A stretch of DNA of 64,000 bases from NCBI GenBank assembly GCA_037367405.1, contig JAZKJV010008884.1, forward strand, positions 682,001-746,000, read 5' to 3'. A program made the translations under genes and the position numbers. The notes under the pieces are model-generated. The model saw nothing but the letters and a program-made list of their open reading frames with translations, ran no database searches and was not told where the DNA came from. The stretch is from Ottelia alismoides (taxonomy: Eukaryota; Streptophyta; Magnoliopsida; Alismatales; Hydrocharitaceae). Positions 1 through 10,675 of the stretch are shown piece after piece. Each line of letters opens with the position of its first letter. The stretch's first letter is position 1.

Positions 1-55
1 TTCGCAATCAAAACGCAAACGGAAAGGAAAAAGTAAGATCCGCAATTGGAGCAAG

Positions 56-425
56 ATGAAAGACAAACTGAAAACAAAATTCATACATGAAGATTACAAG
101 AAAGATCTATATGCACGATTTCAATCTCGGAGACAAGGTACCATGAGCCTAAAGAAGTACATCGAAGGATTCCAGTCTCTCACGCATCGCATTCGATTGC
201 GTGAGACTCCTGCCAAAGAAGTCACCCGCTACATGCAGGGACTTCGTCAAGCTACCCAAGATGAACTCTACCTACGCAATTGTCGAAATGTTGACAAGGC
301 GTATAAGTGAGCAGAGCGAGCCAAAGCCAAACTGGCAACAGCACAAACCAAGAAGACGTGTCCCGTTGAACATCGTCCCACAAACCAAGAAGCTGTCTCC
401 CGTTGAACACAGTCCCTCGAACTAG
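56..425 (+). pseudogene. gypsy gag fragment
   Basis: An 84-residue open stretch beginning MKDKLKTKFIHEDYKKDLYA matches the retrotransposon gag domain typical of chromoviruses (YARFQSRRQGTMSLKKYIEGF, then RYMQGL). It ends at a stop at about 308 and continues in another frame with a Lys/Ala-rich linker. The CCHC zinc knuckle and the aspartic protease expected next are absent, so the 425-540 interval is best read as an internal deletion joining gag to mid-RT. Confidence 0.75.
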
Positions 426-539
426 TGTCCCTATGACAACCTCAAAGCCATGGCTCCTCTATCGACTGTTATCGGTAAATCCCAAACGAGACCCTCAATG
501 GTTGACGTCCTCACCCAACTCCTGAAAACCCTGGAGGCC

Positions 540-1480
540 ATGCTGTCAAGTATTGCTTTTCGATTCCATGCCTTGATGACAAGCTTGACATGCTATCATG
601 TGCCAAATTGTTTTCCAAGATGGATCTTCAGAGCGAGTAGCATCAGATTCGCATCCGTCCTGAAGATGAGCGGAAGACGGCTTTCAAGACCAAAGATGGT
701 CTTTATGAGTGGGCAGGCATGCCCTTCAGCCAGTCTAATGCTCCGAGCACTTTCATGCATACCATGAATCATGTATTGCGATCCTTCATCGGTAAATTTG
801 GGGTTGTGTACTTTGATGGCATATTAATCTACCTCTTGTCTAAGGACAACAACTTAGCTCAATTGCGGCAAGTCTTGGAAACATTGAGAGCCCAACAATT
901 ATTTGTCTACATCAAGAAATGCTCCTTCATGTCTGATACAATCATCTTCTTGGGATAATTGTCACTGCTGACAGACTAAAAGTTGACCCCTACAAGGTCC
1001 AAGCCATTCAGAGCTGGCCAATGCCACGAACCCTGGTCGAGATTCGCAACTTTCTGAGATTGGCTTCATTCCATCGACGATTCATCCGAAGTTTTAGCGC
1101 TTGTGCTATTCCATTAATAGATTGCACTTATAAAGGTGCATCCACCTGTACCCCTGAAGCAAAAGCAAGCTTTCACAAGTTGAAACATCAGTTGACCAAT
1201 GTCCCTATTTTGGCACTTCTTGATTTCTCCAAGATTTTCGTCATTGACTGTGATGCCTCACACGTCAGAATTGGTGTTGTTCTGAACCAGGAAGGACGTC
1301 CCATGGCATTCATTGAAAAGTTGAATGAGGCCCAATCACGATATTCCACATATGATGTCAGACTCTACGTCGTGGTGCAAGCTCTCAAGCATTGGAGGCA
1401 TTATCTGATTCAGCCTCAAGTTGTCCTTAACTCTGATCATGGGGTTTTGAGGTATCTAAATTCTCAAAAGTCACTCTGCT
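540..1480 (+). pseudogene. gypsy reverse transcriptase and RNase H fragment
   Basis: The region reads as RT fingers/palm (SKMDLQS, then a [14 protein letters not shown] motif with frameshifts) and then YFDGILIY where plant gypsy RT has YxDDILIY, so the second catalytic aspartate is replaced by glycine. A stop follows SDTIIFLG near 957. From about 1021 the sequence continues as the RT thumb and RNase H (FLRLASFHRRFIRSFS, then FVIDCDASHVRIGVVL with the RNase H Asp, then DHGVLRYLNSQK). The reading is cut at about 1480 by unrelated sequence. It cannot encode an active enzyme. Confidence 0.8.
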
Positions 1481-1945
1481 ACCCACCGGGTTCCAAGCTA
1501 CCGCAGTGTATACACGCCAATGACCAGTTACCGCGCATCGTTTAGATGCACCAGGTCCTATGGGGGGAAGGTTTCAGACCAAGAAGGCTCAGGGCTGAGA
1601 GCAAAGCCCTAAATGTCGGTTTCAGTCACCATTTCGGTATCGACCAAAACAGAATTTCGATGGAATTTTGGTGGAATTTCGATCGAAATTTCGGTCATTT
1701 CGGTCATTTTTGTACTAGGGCCCCCATATTTCGGTCATTTCGGTCGAATTTCAATTTCGACTGGATATCGATATTCGACAGAAATTCGACCGAATTTCGC
1801 TAAAATTTGAGGCCATGGCTGAGAGGGAATTTCAAAGTACCGTAGAGACTTTAGTTGAACCCGATCCACCATAGACAATGCTGACCGCTTTCGTAGACGA
1901 TGACCCCATTTATAGATGCGTAGAAAGTAGTACTCACTAGAAGAG
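1481..1945 (+). other. Foreign block inserted in gypsy RNase H
   Basis: The gypsy protein reading stops after LNSQKSL at about 1480 and resumes with KRHAKWVSF at about 1945, so some 460 bases are an insertion. Part of it is the 215-base TTTCGGTC-family MITE at 1602-1816. The remainder (1481-1601 and 1817-1945) is not recognised. I did not find a clear target duplication for the outer block. Confidence 0.5.
1602..1816 (+). mobile_element. MULE-like MITE, TTTCGGTC family (copy a)
   Basis: A 215-base element starts CAAAGCCCTAAATGTCGG and ends AAATTTGAGGCCAT. It is flanked by a perfect 9-bp duplication GGCTGAGAG (1593-1601 and 1817-1825). Its ends form an imperfect inverted repeat of the type (C)AAGGCCYYAAAT. 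The interior is almost entirely repeats of TTTCGGTCATTTCGGTC and GAATTTCGA-type words. Related copies lie at 34314-34518, 36978-37203 and 45444-45638. A 9-bp duplication is the usual Mutator-superfamily signature. No coding capacity. Confidence 0.82.
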
Positions 1946-3096
1946 GAAGACCCTTAACAAGCGTCATGCAAAGTGGGTTAGTTTCCTCCAAGTATACACC
2001 TTCCACCTTATGCACAAGGTCGAGACCTTGAATCACGTGGCAAATGTGTTAAGCAGGCGTACACATGTCTTAGCCACAATGGCAGTAAACATGACGGAAT
2101 TTGATGCTCTCAAAGACCTTCATTCCATCGATCCTGACTTTGGCCATATTTATGCGGAGTGTGTTGACATTGGACAAGATTCGACAGTCATTTAAGTCCG
2201 CAATAGATTCTTGTTCAAGGCACACTGCTTGTGCATTCCTGCCACTTCACTTTGTGAGAACCTCATTTTCGAACTGCACAATGGCAGGTTAGTTGGGCAC
2301 TTTGGACGGGATAAGACCGTGGCGATCCTCCAAGAGCGATTTTATTGGCCACAAATGCGGAAGGATGATACCAGATTTGTGCAAAACTGGCAAGTATGCC
2401 AGAGATTCAAAGGTCATAGGCAAAACACAGAACTTTATACACCTCTCCCAATCCCTCTACGACCGTAGGAAGACATCGCCATGGATTTTGTGTTGGGCAT
2501 ACCTCTCACGGTACGGAAAGTTGACACTATTTTTGTGGTGGTGGATAGGTTTCCTAAATGGCACATTACATCGCATGCAAAAAAACCTCAGATGCATCTC
2601 ATATCGTTGACTTATTTTTCCGTGATGTTCGATTGCATGGTGTTCCTCGTTCTTTTACATCTAACCGTGATACCATATTTTTGAGTCATTTTTGGCGCAT
2701 GCTTTGGTCTTGTCTTGGTACTTGTTTGCAACACAACACTGCTTATCATCGACAAACAGATGGACAAACTGATGTAGTTAATAGATCTTTAGAGAATTTA
2801 TTGTGAAGCCATGCAGTGGACACTCTCCCTCCAAATAGGATCTAATTCTTCCTCAAGCCGAATTTGTGTATCGCAGTTCCACCAATAGATCCACCAGCAA
2901 ATCACCTTTTGAGAGTGTGTATGGCTTTCTAGTCCCCCAATTTCGAGACCTTACCCCTACAACCATCCATGGGAAGAGTAGTCCAACTGTTGAAGACCTG
3001 GTCGAGCACCTAACCCACATCCATACAGAAATCCGAGCTAAACTCCAAGCCATGACTCAGAAATATCAAGTCCAATGCAACCTACACCGCAGATAG
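1946..3096 (+). pseudogene. gypsy RNase H tail and integrase
   Basis: After the inserted block the gypsy reading resumes with the RNase H/connection tail (NHVANVLSRR). The integrase follows: an H-H-C-C finger region with GHFGRDKTVAILQERFYWP, where the first Cys of the usual CxxCQ is Trp (NWQVCQ). The core has AMDFVLGIPLT (first Asp), a frameshift at about 2555, SNRD in place of the usual SDRD (second catalytic Asp lost) and RSLENLL near the catalytic Glu. Then comes SPFESVYG, the conserved block after the core. Two of the catalytic or structural residues are mutated, so the integrase is dead. Confidence 0.8.
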
Positions 3097-3547
3097 AGTG
3101 AGTTTAGAGTTGGAGATTTAGTGATGGTCCATCTAAAAATAGAGAGGTTCATGCTCGAAAAATTGACTCATTCAGAATCCTCAAGCGAATTGGGCAAAAT
3201 TCCTACCTCATGGATCTACCGCCATATGTCTAGACATCGTCGGTCTTCAATGTTGCATATCTCTTCTTATATCATGGAGATGACTAGTCAGATGAGACCA
3301 TACAAGTTGATTATGTTGATGATACACACCAACCGTCAGTTGTGACCGATGCCGATCAGATGGAGGATATTGTCGATGTACGAGATATGACGACTATACG
3401 TGGCCTCTTCCGACGATACTTAGTCAAATGGAAGGGGTGATCTTTGATAGATTGCATATGAATTGACCAAGACGAGCTTCGACAACTCCGTCTTGATATA
3501 CTCCAGAATTATCGTGGAGTCATCTCGACGAAGCAAGATTCTTTTTA
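3097..3547 (+). pseudogene. gypsy integrase C-terminus with chromodomain
   Basis: Downstream of VGDLVMVHLK (the GPY/F-side barrel) the frames are broken. At about 3400-3440 one frame reads RRYLVKWKG followed by a stop, and the remnant continues as DELRQLRLDILQNY. YLVKWKG is the core of chromodomains, which in chromoviruses directs integration to particular chromatin. The expected aromatic residues upstream are not clearly preserved. The identification as a chromovirus rests mainly on this motif and the gene order. Confidence 0.68.
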
Positions 3548-3559
3548 ACAAGGGGGAAC
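3548..3559 (+). other. gypsy polypurine tract
   Basis: AACAAGGGGGAAC lies immediately before the TG that opens the 3' LTR. This is the expected position and composition of the plus-strand primer of LTR retrotransposons. Confidence 0.7.
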
Positions 3560-4650
3560 TGATGCAGTATGAGGAATCCTACGGATTTTTATTATTTATT
3601 TTCATTCTGAGTATGTTTAAGGACAATTTTTTGTACAAGGGTTGAGTCTGATTTTTAATTTATTCAAATATTTAAGAGGTCCATTATAAAAAGGCCTTGT
3701 CATAATTTATCTTGTTCTATGGAGTCTTAATTTTATGTTTATTTGGTGGGACTTAGCCTATATAAAGGTGGCCATCCCCATGAGTAGACGAATGAACGAG
3801 ATTTTCAGCTATTTTCCCCACTAATTCTCCATCTCTCTCTCCCATGTTTCCCCGCCCCCTCGATCTCTCTCCCTGAAATCCTAAATCCATCCCACGCCCA
3901 CGTCGCCACCCTCCCCCTTCCCCTCTCTATCTGACGATGTCACTCCCCTCCACCTCTCCCCTACGCCGTCGCCAACTCCCTCTTCTACCCCTTCCCCACC
4001 ACCTACGTTGCTGCCCTCCGACACCCTCTTCTGTGTCTCCCACACCTAGAGCCCCACCAAACCCTCCTCTCGTCAGTGTCGCCGCCACTACCACTCACCC
4101 CCACCCCGTTGCTGCACCGCCACCATCTCTCGCATCTTTGTTGCTTCGCCCTGCTGCCAACGACCCCAACTGCAGCCACCGGCGTCATAATCAGGTCTGA
4201 AACACTGTGTTAACTCCCCGTTGGTTATGGTAACGGCTAGCATATCCCATATATTTTTTCCTCATGTTTTCCTTTGATTGTGGACTCCTATATGATCTCG
4301 GTTTGGTGAAGAACTAGTGCATGTTGCAGCAAACATTAGCACTAAATTCTCAGTCTATTTTTTATTTCGGAAAACACCGTTAGGGGGTAAGCGGTGCTCT
4401 ATTTATTCAATTTTGACCGAGTCTTTGCATGTGATTTTAACGGTTGGCATTAATACATTATTAGTTTTCCGAATCACTGCATTTTGATTCATTTCTACTA
4501 CATGTCTTTATTTACCATATTTTTTACAATCATTTATTTACCACAGTTTCAATCATTTTTCTGTTGTAAATCTAACTTTTTAAGAATAGAGATTCTACGC
4601 AGTTAGTATTTTATATTGGAGTCCCATAGTTCTTGCACTTAGTTGCATCA
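3560..4650 (+). repeat. gypsy 3' LTR
   Basis: The LTR opens with TGATGCAG right after the polypurine tract. The proposed end is TTGCATCA at 4650, which gives a perfect 7-base terminal inversion (TGATGCA/TGCATCA) and a length near 1.1 kb. It contains an AT-rich U3, a TATA box at 3758-3767 and a strongly C/T-rich leader from about 3830 to 4190 that produces a meaningless proline-rich ORF. Without the 5' LTR in the window the right boundary is inferred. Confidence 0.6.
3758..3767 (+). promoter_or_regulatory. LTR TATA box
   Basis: CTATATAAAG lies about 200 bases into the LTR, followed by GGTGGCCATCC and a C/T-rich leader. This is the expected place for the U3 promoter of a gypsy LTR. It points away from MED12 sense transcription. 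Confidence 0.5.
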
Positions 4651-4770
4651 CAAAGGCAGGCGGAATTTCAGAGAACTAAAAGAAACAATTAAAACATGCT
4701 ATATTCCAGTGCCATTGTTCAAATGGAACTAATGCAAATCAAACCTCAGGTGTGCAAAAGATATAATTAC

Positions 4771-4839
4771 CTCCTTGCATTTTAATATGACTTGCTTCGT
4801 TAAAGTCCCGACCTGGGAGAGAACAATCTCTTTTGCCTC
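4771..4839 (-). CDS. MED12: MED12 coding exon 4
   Basis: Sixty-nine bases (23 codons, phase 0 at both ends) lie between an AATAG acceptor and a GTAATT donor on the minus strand. The translation starts EAKEIVLSQVGTL and ends with KCKE, continuing the plant MED12 sequence directly after the GYKETVDGIE of exon 3. In relatives the next residues are an AIRKR-like basic block; that exon is not found between 1 and 4770, so it lies beyond the left edge. The 3' LTR of the gypsy element ends only about 120 bases from the donor side of this exon. Confidence 0.83.
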
Positions 4840-5496
4840 CTATTCCATTCAACATAAAACAGTTCAGATAGAAAAAATGAGATATTCTAAACAATTTATT
4901 TGATAAAACACATTATGACAGTATTTCGTAGCATACAAACTCGCGTAGAAACTTGAAAGCTTAAAATGCATTCTTCCTATAGTCAAATGTTAAAGTCAAA
5001 TCAATACATCCCTCTTCATTTTTTAAGATATGTCACTCTTCAGTCACTATCTCGGTTAATATATAGGCCATATTTAACGGTATTCAACATAGAAAATACA
5101 CACCAGGGATATTTTATTAGGAGACAATTCATCAAAATAAACTTTCAATATAATTTAAAGAAAGGTCTGCTGAATCTGCCATCGAATCATAATATCCAAG
5201 GCATGTGCAGTAACCATATATACAAATAGCCTCCTTATAACTGTTATATTTAATAAGCACGTCAAAGATAGGATTTCACGGGCCAAATAAACCAACTAAA
5301 GAGGTCAGAAAATTTCGCAAAAGAAAAAAGCCTAAATTGTGAGGAAATGAAAATAGTGATTTCATTATATCCAATATTTTATTGAATTTTATTTATCCTA
5401 CAAATACCTTGAAAATAGAATGTGAGACAAGCATCTATCATGGCAACCAACAATATCTTCCAGCTCCAGTAACTGGTGAAGACAAGAGAGCCATAC

Positions 5497-5602
5497 CTCA
5501 ATTCCATCAACAGTTTCCTTGTACCCAGACTGCAAGTACTCCCTTGTCAACGTCTCTTCTGGGCAATTTGGTGTTTGGGGGAAAAAATCAGGTGGCCCTA
5601 AC
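5497..5602 (-). CDS. MED12: MED12 coding exon 3
   Basis: The acceptor CTCAACTTAG precedes the exon and a GTATGG donor follows it. One base completes an Arg codon with the two bases left from exon 2, then 35 codons follow. They contain the strongly conserved plant MED12 signature LGPPDFFPQTPNCPEETLT, followed by REYLQSGYKETVDGIE. The phase at the 3' end is zero, matching exon 4. This is the most diagnostic exon in the window. Nothing in it is broken. The small ORF that runs through this exon into the intron (about 5398-5727) is only its read-through. Confidence 0.9.
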
Positions 5603-6659
5603 CTAAGTTGAGAAATGAAAACAACTAATATTATTCGCCCATACAACCAAAAAGCTAGCCAGCAGATTGACAAAGAAAATCGCGTACTGTCAAACAATGA
5701 CAAATAAAACTTTGTACTGTCAAACATTATACTGCATTTTGGATTGTATATTTAAATAATAGTAGAGGAATATCAACCCTCTCATGCAAAAAGAAATGAT
5801 ATAGTTTCCAGAAATTCAAACAATAAAAAAACTAAGAAAGTATTCCACCAATAAATACTCGTCGCTAGATCCAAGAATATGGCAAGTACTAAATGTCAAG
5901 TCCGCCAAAGAACCTACTCTGAAAATTCCTGATAAACGATTATTAACAAGAGATTCAATATTTTTTTAACTACGAAATGCATGGTTTTTATTCAGGTTGG
6001 ATCAACCATCAACAAAAATAAAGAAATAATAGAAAAAGACCAGGTGCAGACCACCACCACTAACACTAAAATGAACAATATTCACACGTCAGAAAGCACG
6101 CCCTTAATTAAAGTCTTCCCTAGCGGGGATTTGATGAAAATGATGATCCCAAATTGCACGAATGATTGGTCGGACATGTTATCAGACCTATTCACGTAAC
6201 TTAAATATCTTAACAATGTTTCTACATGTCCTCAAATAGATTCTAGCTAGATACTTGATAAATTCATGTTTCCTAACATTTTAACGACAGAATTTGTACT
6301 TCAATGTACATAAATTACATGTAATACATCCTTATATACTATTAACCATGTTCTGTGTTAAAACATGCATTCTTAAGCATTGCCTTTGTTTTGCATTTGA
6401 ATTGCCTTCAGTAGCATTTTGCACTTGTTTGTAACTTTCAGGAACTTCAGGGCTCAAAATGTAAAAGTTGTGGAAGCTGACCAAGTTTTGGGACAAAATC
6501 CCAAAACAAGAACAAAAGTTCAAGAGCAAACCAAGACCAAAATAGATGAAAAATGAGGTCCGAAGTACAAAAAACCATGGTGAAAATGCAATGGTTTAAA
6601 TACAATACACATGAAACCTCATTTCATGGAATTTTGTGACGAAAACTAATGATTTTGAA
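5603..6659. other. MED12 intron 2, AT-rich unassigned stretch
   Basis: AT-rich sequence with only short random ORFs. A run TTTTTTTAA near 5965 followed by ordinary sequence could be the tail of a minus-strand LINE remnant, but no coding similarity supports this. The 4840-5496 stretch (intron 3) likewise shows nothing recognisable. Confidence 0.5.
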
Positions 6660-6666
6660 ATGAATA

Positions 6667-7255
6667 TTATCCCATACAACAACAAAGTCTTCTCCCACAT
6701 GATGTAGGGTCTGCAACATGGATTCTTTGCCGCCATTCAAATTTATTTTGAGTCATTCCAAGGCGTAGATCTAAATAATTAAGATCCATTTGCATAGTCT
6801 CCTTCCAACACTTACCGGGCCTTCCTCGCCCACTCCTAGCAGGTTCAATATCCCAAATATCGCATCTTTTAACAGGTGCATCAGCTGACCTCCCTTGCAA
6901 ATGGTCAAGCCATCTTAAGTGGTTTTCTCTCATCCTATCTCTCATCGGAGCTACGCCAACCTTTCTTCTGATCACATCGTTCCAAATCTGGTATTTCAGG
7001 TATGACCACATATTCACCATAGCATTTTCATCTCTGTTGTGGTCATTTTCTGCACATCTCTATGGTTCATAGGCCAATAATCAGATCCACGGAGCAAAGT
7101 AGGTCTCGCTGCTTTTTTATTTTCAAAGGAATTTTCCTCTCATGCAAAACAATAGAGGTTCATCTCCACTTTAGTCAAAATGCATTTATTCTATGAAAAA
7201 CATCTCCATCGATTTCCCAGTCATGTTGCAAAACAGATCTCAAGTATCTAAAAGA
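6667..7255 (-). pseudogene. RTE ORF2 C-terminus
   Basis: The minus strand encodes RRKVGVAPMRDRMRENHLRW, then HLQGRSADAPVKRCD, a GRGRPGKCWKETMQMDL segment and HVADPTSCGRR. This is the typical C-terminal tail of plant RTE LINE proteins, which often reads DVIRxKVGVAPIxxKMRExRLRWFGHVxRR and ends in ADP. Upstream, FRYLRSVLQHDWEIDGDV is readable with frameshifts and stops. Nonfunctional. Confidence 0.78.
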
Positions 7256-7271
7256 ATCTTCACATATTGTA

Positions 7272-8633
7272 GTGAGACACAAGCTTGTAGTGAGGATTTG
7301 AGCAAGGATTGTGGATTTCTGCCAATCCGTTACTCAAATCCCCCTCTGACCAGTTCGAATTAGAAATGGCATATTGGCATCCGATTATTGAGAAGATGGA
7401 GAGAAAGTTATCAAGTTGGAGGGCGGCTAACTTATTACGCGGAGGATGACAAGTACTGGTGAAATCCATTCCATCGGCAATTCTTGTATTCTTCATGTCT
7501 GTCGGTCTTCTACCTTCCGGTATTCGTCACAGGCCGGCGGTGATCATGCGGAGATTTCTATGGGGTAAAACAAGTCAGAATAAGCCAAGAGTTCATTTAG
7601 CAGATTAGGAAATTGTTACACTTCCAAAGTCGACGAGTGGATTTGGTGTTTCACGTCTAGAGACCATGAATGAGGCTCTATTGCTCAAATGGATTAGCAA
7701 TATTTGTGGAAGAAGTGAAAATATTTGTTGCAGGCTCATCCGCAGTATTTACGACATCCGAGCCCAAGACTTTTTGCCCCAAAATCAGACCATTCCAGAA
7801 TTGTTTTCGATGTCTTAGTTATGGTCTCAATTTTTCCTTCTAGACTGACAACTGGACGAGTCGTCTTTCAACCAGCTTCTCGCGCCTCTTAGCACTGGCG
7901 ACGGATAATAAGGCTTGTGTGTCATATTGGTAGATGTATGGAAGTTGGATGCTTGCTTTCGCATCAGATTTTTCAGACCAACGCTTAGCGGAATTCCTCC
8001 AGCTTCTGGATTCTTTGAGTCGTGAACGTCCCATATGAAGAAAGAGATCATTGGGTACAGAAAGACAACATGTTTTTAGTAAAGCGCGCGTACACAGCGG
8101 TGGACAAAATTCCACCTCCAATTGCAGACATTCATATGTGATTGTAATACCATCTGGAGACTTAAGCTACCAAGCAAAACTAGATTTTTATGTGGTTGTT
8201 GAAAAGAAAACAAATTCTGACGAGGGATTGTTGCTAAAGAATCTTTGCAAATATCCAAGTTCTTGTCCGTTGTGTAATTTGCACATAAAGACCGTTGAAC
8301 ATCTATTCTTTCTTTGTGGGAAGTATTCCACTATTTGGCAAGAACTTAACTTCGTTTAGTTGAACCATAAAAGTACAGATGACTTCCGGCACTCTATACA
8401 CAATTTGATGCATCACCCCAGAAATGAACTTCTTCCTGCTACAACAATTTAGGCTTTGTGGTTGACTAGAAATGGCACATTATTTATCTCCCAATGTTTT
8501 TATCTTGAAATGTAATCCCGCATACCAAGACTTTCCTTGAGTCATGTCTTCTGTAATAAGTCTTCCTTCTTTCCTTCTATAAAGGACGGACACCTTAACA
8601 TATTTCCCCCCTTTTTATTCAAAAAAAAATCTT
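7272..8633 (+). mobile_element. LINE-A: L1-type LINE 3' fragment
   Basis: The plus strand reads as the part of plant L1 ORF2 after the RT: EKMERKLSSWRAANLLRGG, a MRRFLWGK block, FGVSRLETMNEALLLKW, and a zinc-finger region CPLCNLHIKTVEHLFFLCGK at about 8254-8316. It ends in a short A-run near 8625-8633. Flanks resemble each other (AATCTTCACATATTG near 7256 and AATCTTTCTTCAGAATTG near 8629), a plausible diverged target duplication. It is 5'-truncated, full of stops, and inserted in the RTE element. Confidence 0.72.
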
Positions 8634-8639
8634 TCTTCA

Positions 8640-9140
8640 GAATTGTTATCTTCAATCTTCAACTCAACTTGTACACTAAACTCGTACACCACTGCTTTCA
8701 TCAAATGTGTACTCCGTGTAATCAATCTTAGCCCTACTTATATGAAAACCTTTATTCTTCAAGGCATGTCTTCAAAAGCTTAAGTTTCTCTTTTATTGCA
8801 TCTCTAGTCTCATCAACCACTCAATATCATAGGCAAGCAACAAACACCAAGGTATAGCATACTAAATGTGACAAGTAAACTCGCCCATAATCAAAGTAAA
8901 AAGGAAATGACTCGAATCTAGACCTTGAAGCAGAACAATGTCGATGTCAAAATAGAATGTTTTCCTTAACCAAGATGAAGTCCCATCGTTATATGCTTTA
9001 TAAGGTAAATATACAAGATAGGCACTTGATACTTCTCCATAACTTACCACAAAATCTCATGTGGAAACTGAATCATAAACCATCTCCAAATCAATAAAAA
9101 TCATATGGAAATTCTTCCTTTAGCTGCATAAATCTCCATT
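8640..9140 (-). pseudogene. RTE reverse transcriptase fragment
   Basis: With frame changes, the minus strand reads FIDLEMVYDSVST, VSSAYLVYLPYKAYNDGTS and FLFTLIMGEFTCHI, matching the RTE RT blocks FIDLEKAYDRVPR, YDGATTSV and LFTLVMDELTRHI. The catalytic F/YADD block and the residues after it are too degraded to read. It is the upstream piece of the RTE copy split by LINE-A. Confidence 0.65.
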
Positions 9141-9456
9141 GTCTCCTTCAACGGGGCGAATCACGGAGGATCCGGTAGCAGATTTCGCGGAATCTCCATA
9201 TTTGGACTATTATAGAAATCAAGCGAAAGAAGCGGATCTCAAATCTTGTGGTTTAGTAAGGAACCTTTCCAAAAACCCCAAGGAGACGTCATCGAGATGA
9301 CGAAGCCCTTCCTTTCTAGGGCCTAGACATTTCTTTATTTATTCGGTTACACGTGTCGACCTAATCGGCCTTCCACTTACCCCAACATGTATAAAGATTT
9401 TGTTGGAGGGTCCGCACAACAGGCTTTATTTGGAAAGCTGACCAAGTGCCATCTTT

Positions 9457-10008
9457 TTGAAAAACCCAATAATCTCAAGTTCGGACCTCAGGAAACTCGC
9501 TATCCCAGAGCCTCACGACATGATTGAAACAACTGATCTAGTTGGGGTTTTCAAAGGAGATGGGACTTCTGAAGGACCTTTTTGGGTTGAAGAGAGTAGT
9601 GGGTTGCTCTACATACCATCTTTCAGTGTCTTCCTCGCAGTGTTTACCTTAGAAGCATATCACGAAGCATCGTTTCTTTTCTTGGAAACGGGTGTGGCTT
9701 CCAGATGCCCTTTCCATGAGGTTCCATTATCATCCTTCTCACGACAGGAAAACTCGAGCTTCCTTCCTACGTGGAATTCTGAGCTTGAAAAGGCAGTGAA
9801 CTTTCTGGAAAATGTGCTTGTGGCGAACCAGCATCTTGCTCAGGCACAAACAGAGCCGGAGGGAAATCAGATCATTCAAGCAGCACTTCCAACCATCCTT
9901 TTGGGGAGACTGCAAGTTGGGGGAGACCGAAGCACTATAGACAAAGAAAACGTACGAAGAGATCGAACAAAGAATGTACACCTATCTCGAAGCTTAAATC
10001 CCATGTAG
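9457..10008 (+). pseudogene. LINE-B ORF1 fragment
   Basis: An open frame of 183 residues lies just upstream of the ORF2 start at 10059, the normal place for the C-terminus of a plant L1 ORF1. It has no recognisable zinc knuckle and is Glu/Gln-rich near its end. The assignment is by position and by the Ser/Glu-rich style of these proteins, not by a clear motif. A host-gene origin is unlikely given the ORF2 immediately after it. Confidence 0.45.
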
Positions 10009-10058
10009 CATCAGCAGCAGGCGTGATCAGTATTCCAGGTGATTCTAAACTCTCTAAA

Positions 10059-10675
10059 TGGAGGTTTTAAGTTGGAATGTGAGAGGCATGGGTGACCCTG
10101 AAAATAGGAGCTTGATTGGAGCTCATATGGTAGAATGGAGTTGTGACGTGGTAATGTTACACGAATCAAAAACTGCATCCTGTAATAGATTCTTATGAAG
10201 GTCTATGGGAGCAGGTTTTCTCTCGAATACCAATTCGTTGGACGCAACTGGAGCAGCAGGGGTCTCATTATCGCTTGGATGAATTTGTTTTTTACCTTGA
10301 ATTCGGAACTGAAAAGTAGACAGGTTTTTTATGTGCTCTTAGAATGTGTATGGCCGGGCACAAGGATAGTGTTTACTTGTGTCTACGATCCATGTATGCA
10401 AGCAAATAGGTAGGAGTTGCGGGAGTATTCGTGCAATACTAGAGATTATTTTTCGGGTGTGGCTTGGTTGGTGAGTTGCGACTTCAATGTCCCCTTGTTT
10501 TCTTCAAACCCCCCTCAATCGAGAGGGTTAGGACCCTGGCTAAGGAGATTTCGCTATTCTGATTGGGTGAATTGTAACTGGAGGTTATTGACGCTACAGA
10601 CACTAGATATACATGGAGGAACACTGGTTCCCGATCCCGGCTAGATCGTTTTTGACCTCTACAGAGTCTCTTGAG
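10059..10675 (+). pseudogene. LINE-B ORF2 endonuclease domain
   Basis: The ATG at 10059 opens MEVLSWNVRGMGDPENRSLI, the standard start of plant L1 ORF2 (apurinic-like endonuclease). HESKT stands where the catalytic QETK motif is expected (Gln to His, Glu retained). The frame then breaks repeatedly (stop at about 10196). The reading ends in RSRLDRF just before element C1 interrupts it. Confidence 0.75.

Larger units (their letters stand above)
1..4650 (+). mobile_element. Degenerate Ty3/gypsy chromovirus (3' part)
   Basis: The plus strand carries, in the canonical gypsy order, a gag fragment, reverse transcriptase, RNase H, integrase with an HHCC-like finger, a chromodomain, a polypurine tract and a 3' LTR. 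Integrase downstream of RT/RNase H gives the Ty3/gypsy order, and the C-terminal chromodomain places it with plant chromoviruses. The element enters from the left edge, so its 5' LTR is not seen. The coding region has many stops and frameshifts, an internal deletion between gag and RT, a mutated RT catalytic site and a foreign block at about 1481-1945. It lies antisense to MED12 in the intron after exon 4. Confidence 0.85.
6660..9145 (-). mobile_element. RTE-type LINE remnant, split by LINE-A
   Basis: Two minus-strand blocks belong to the same RTE open reading frame. The RT block at about 8640-9140 comes first in minus-strand order. The C-terminal block at 6667-7255 follows. Between them lies a plus-strand L1 LINE (7272-8633). 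The two blocks meet at the point where RTE proteins read from KIEDNNS-like residues into FRYLxSVLQHD, so the split is an insertion into one element. The 5' part of the RTE is missing beyond 9145. Confidence 0.72.

Noticed and set aside
3937..4200. A proline-rich 87-residue ORF as a host gene
   Set aside because: It is within the C/T-rich leader of the gypsy LTR and has only composition, no domain.
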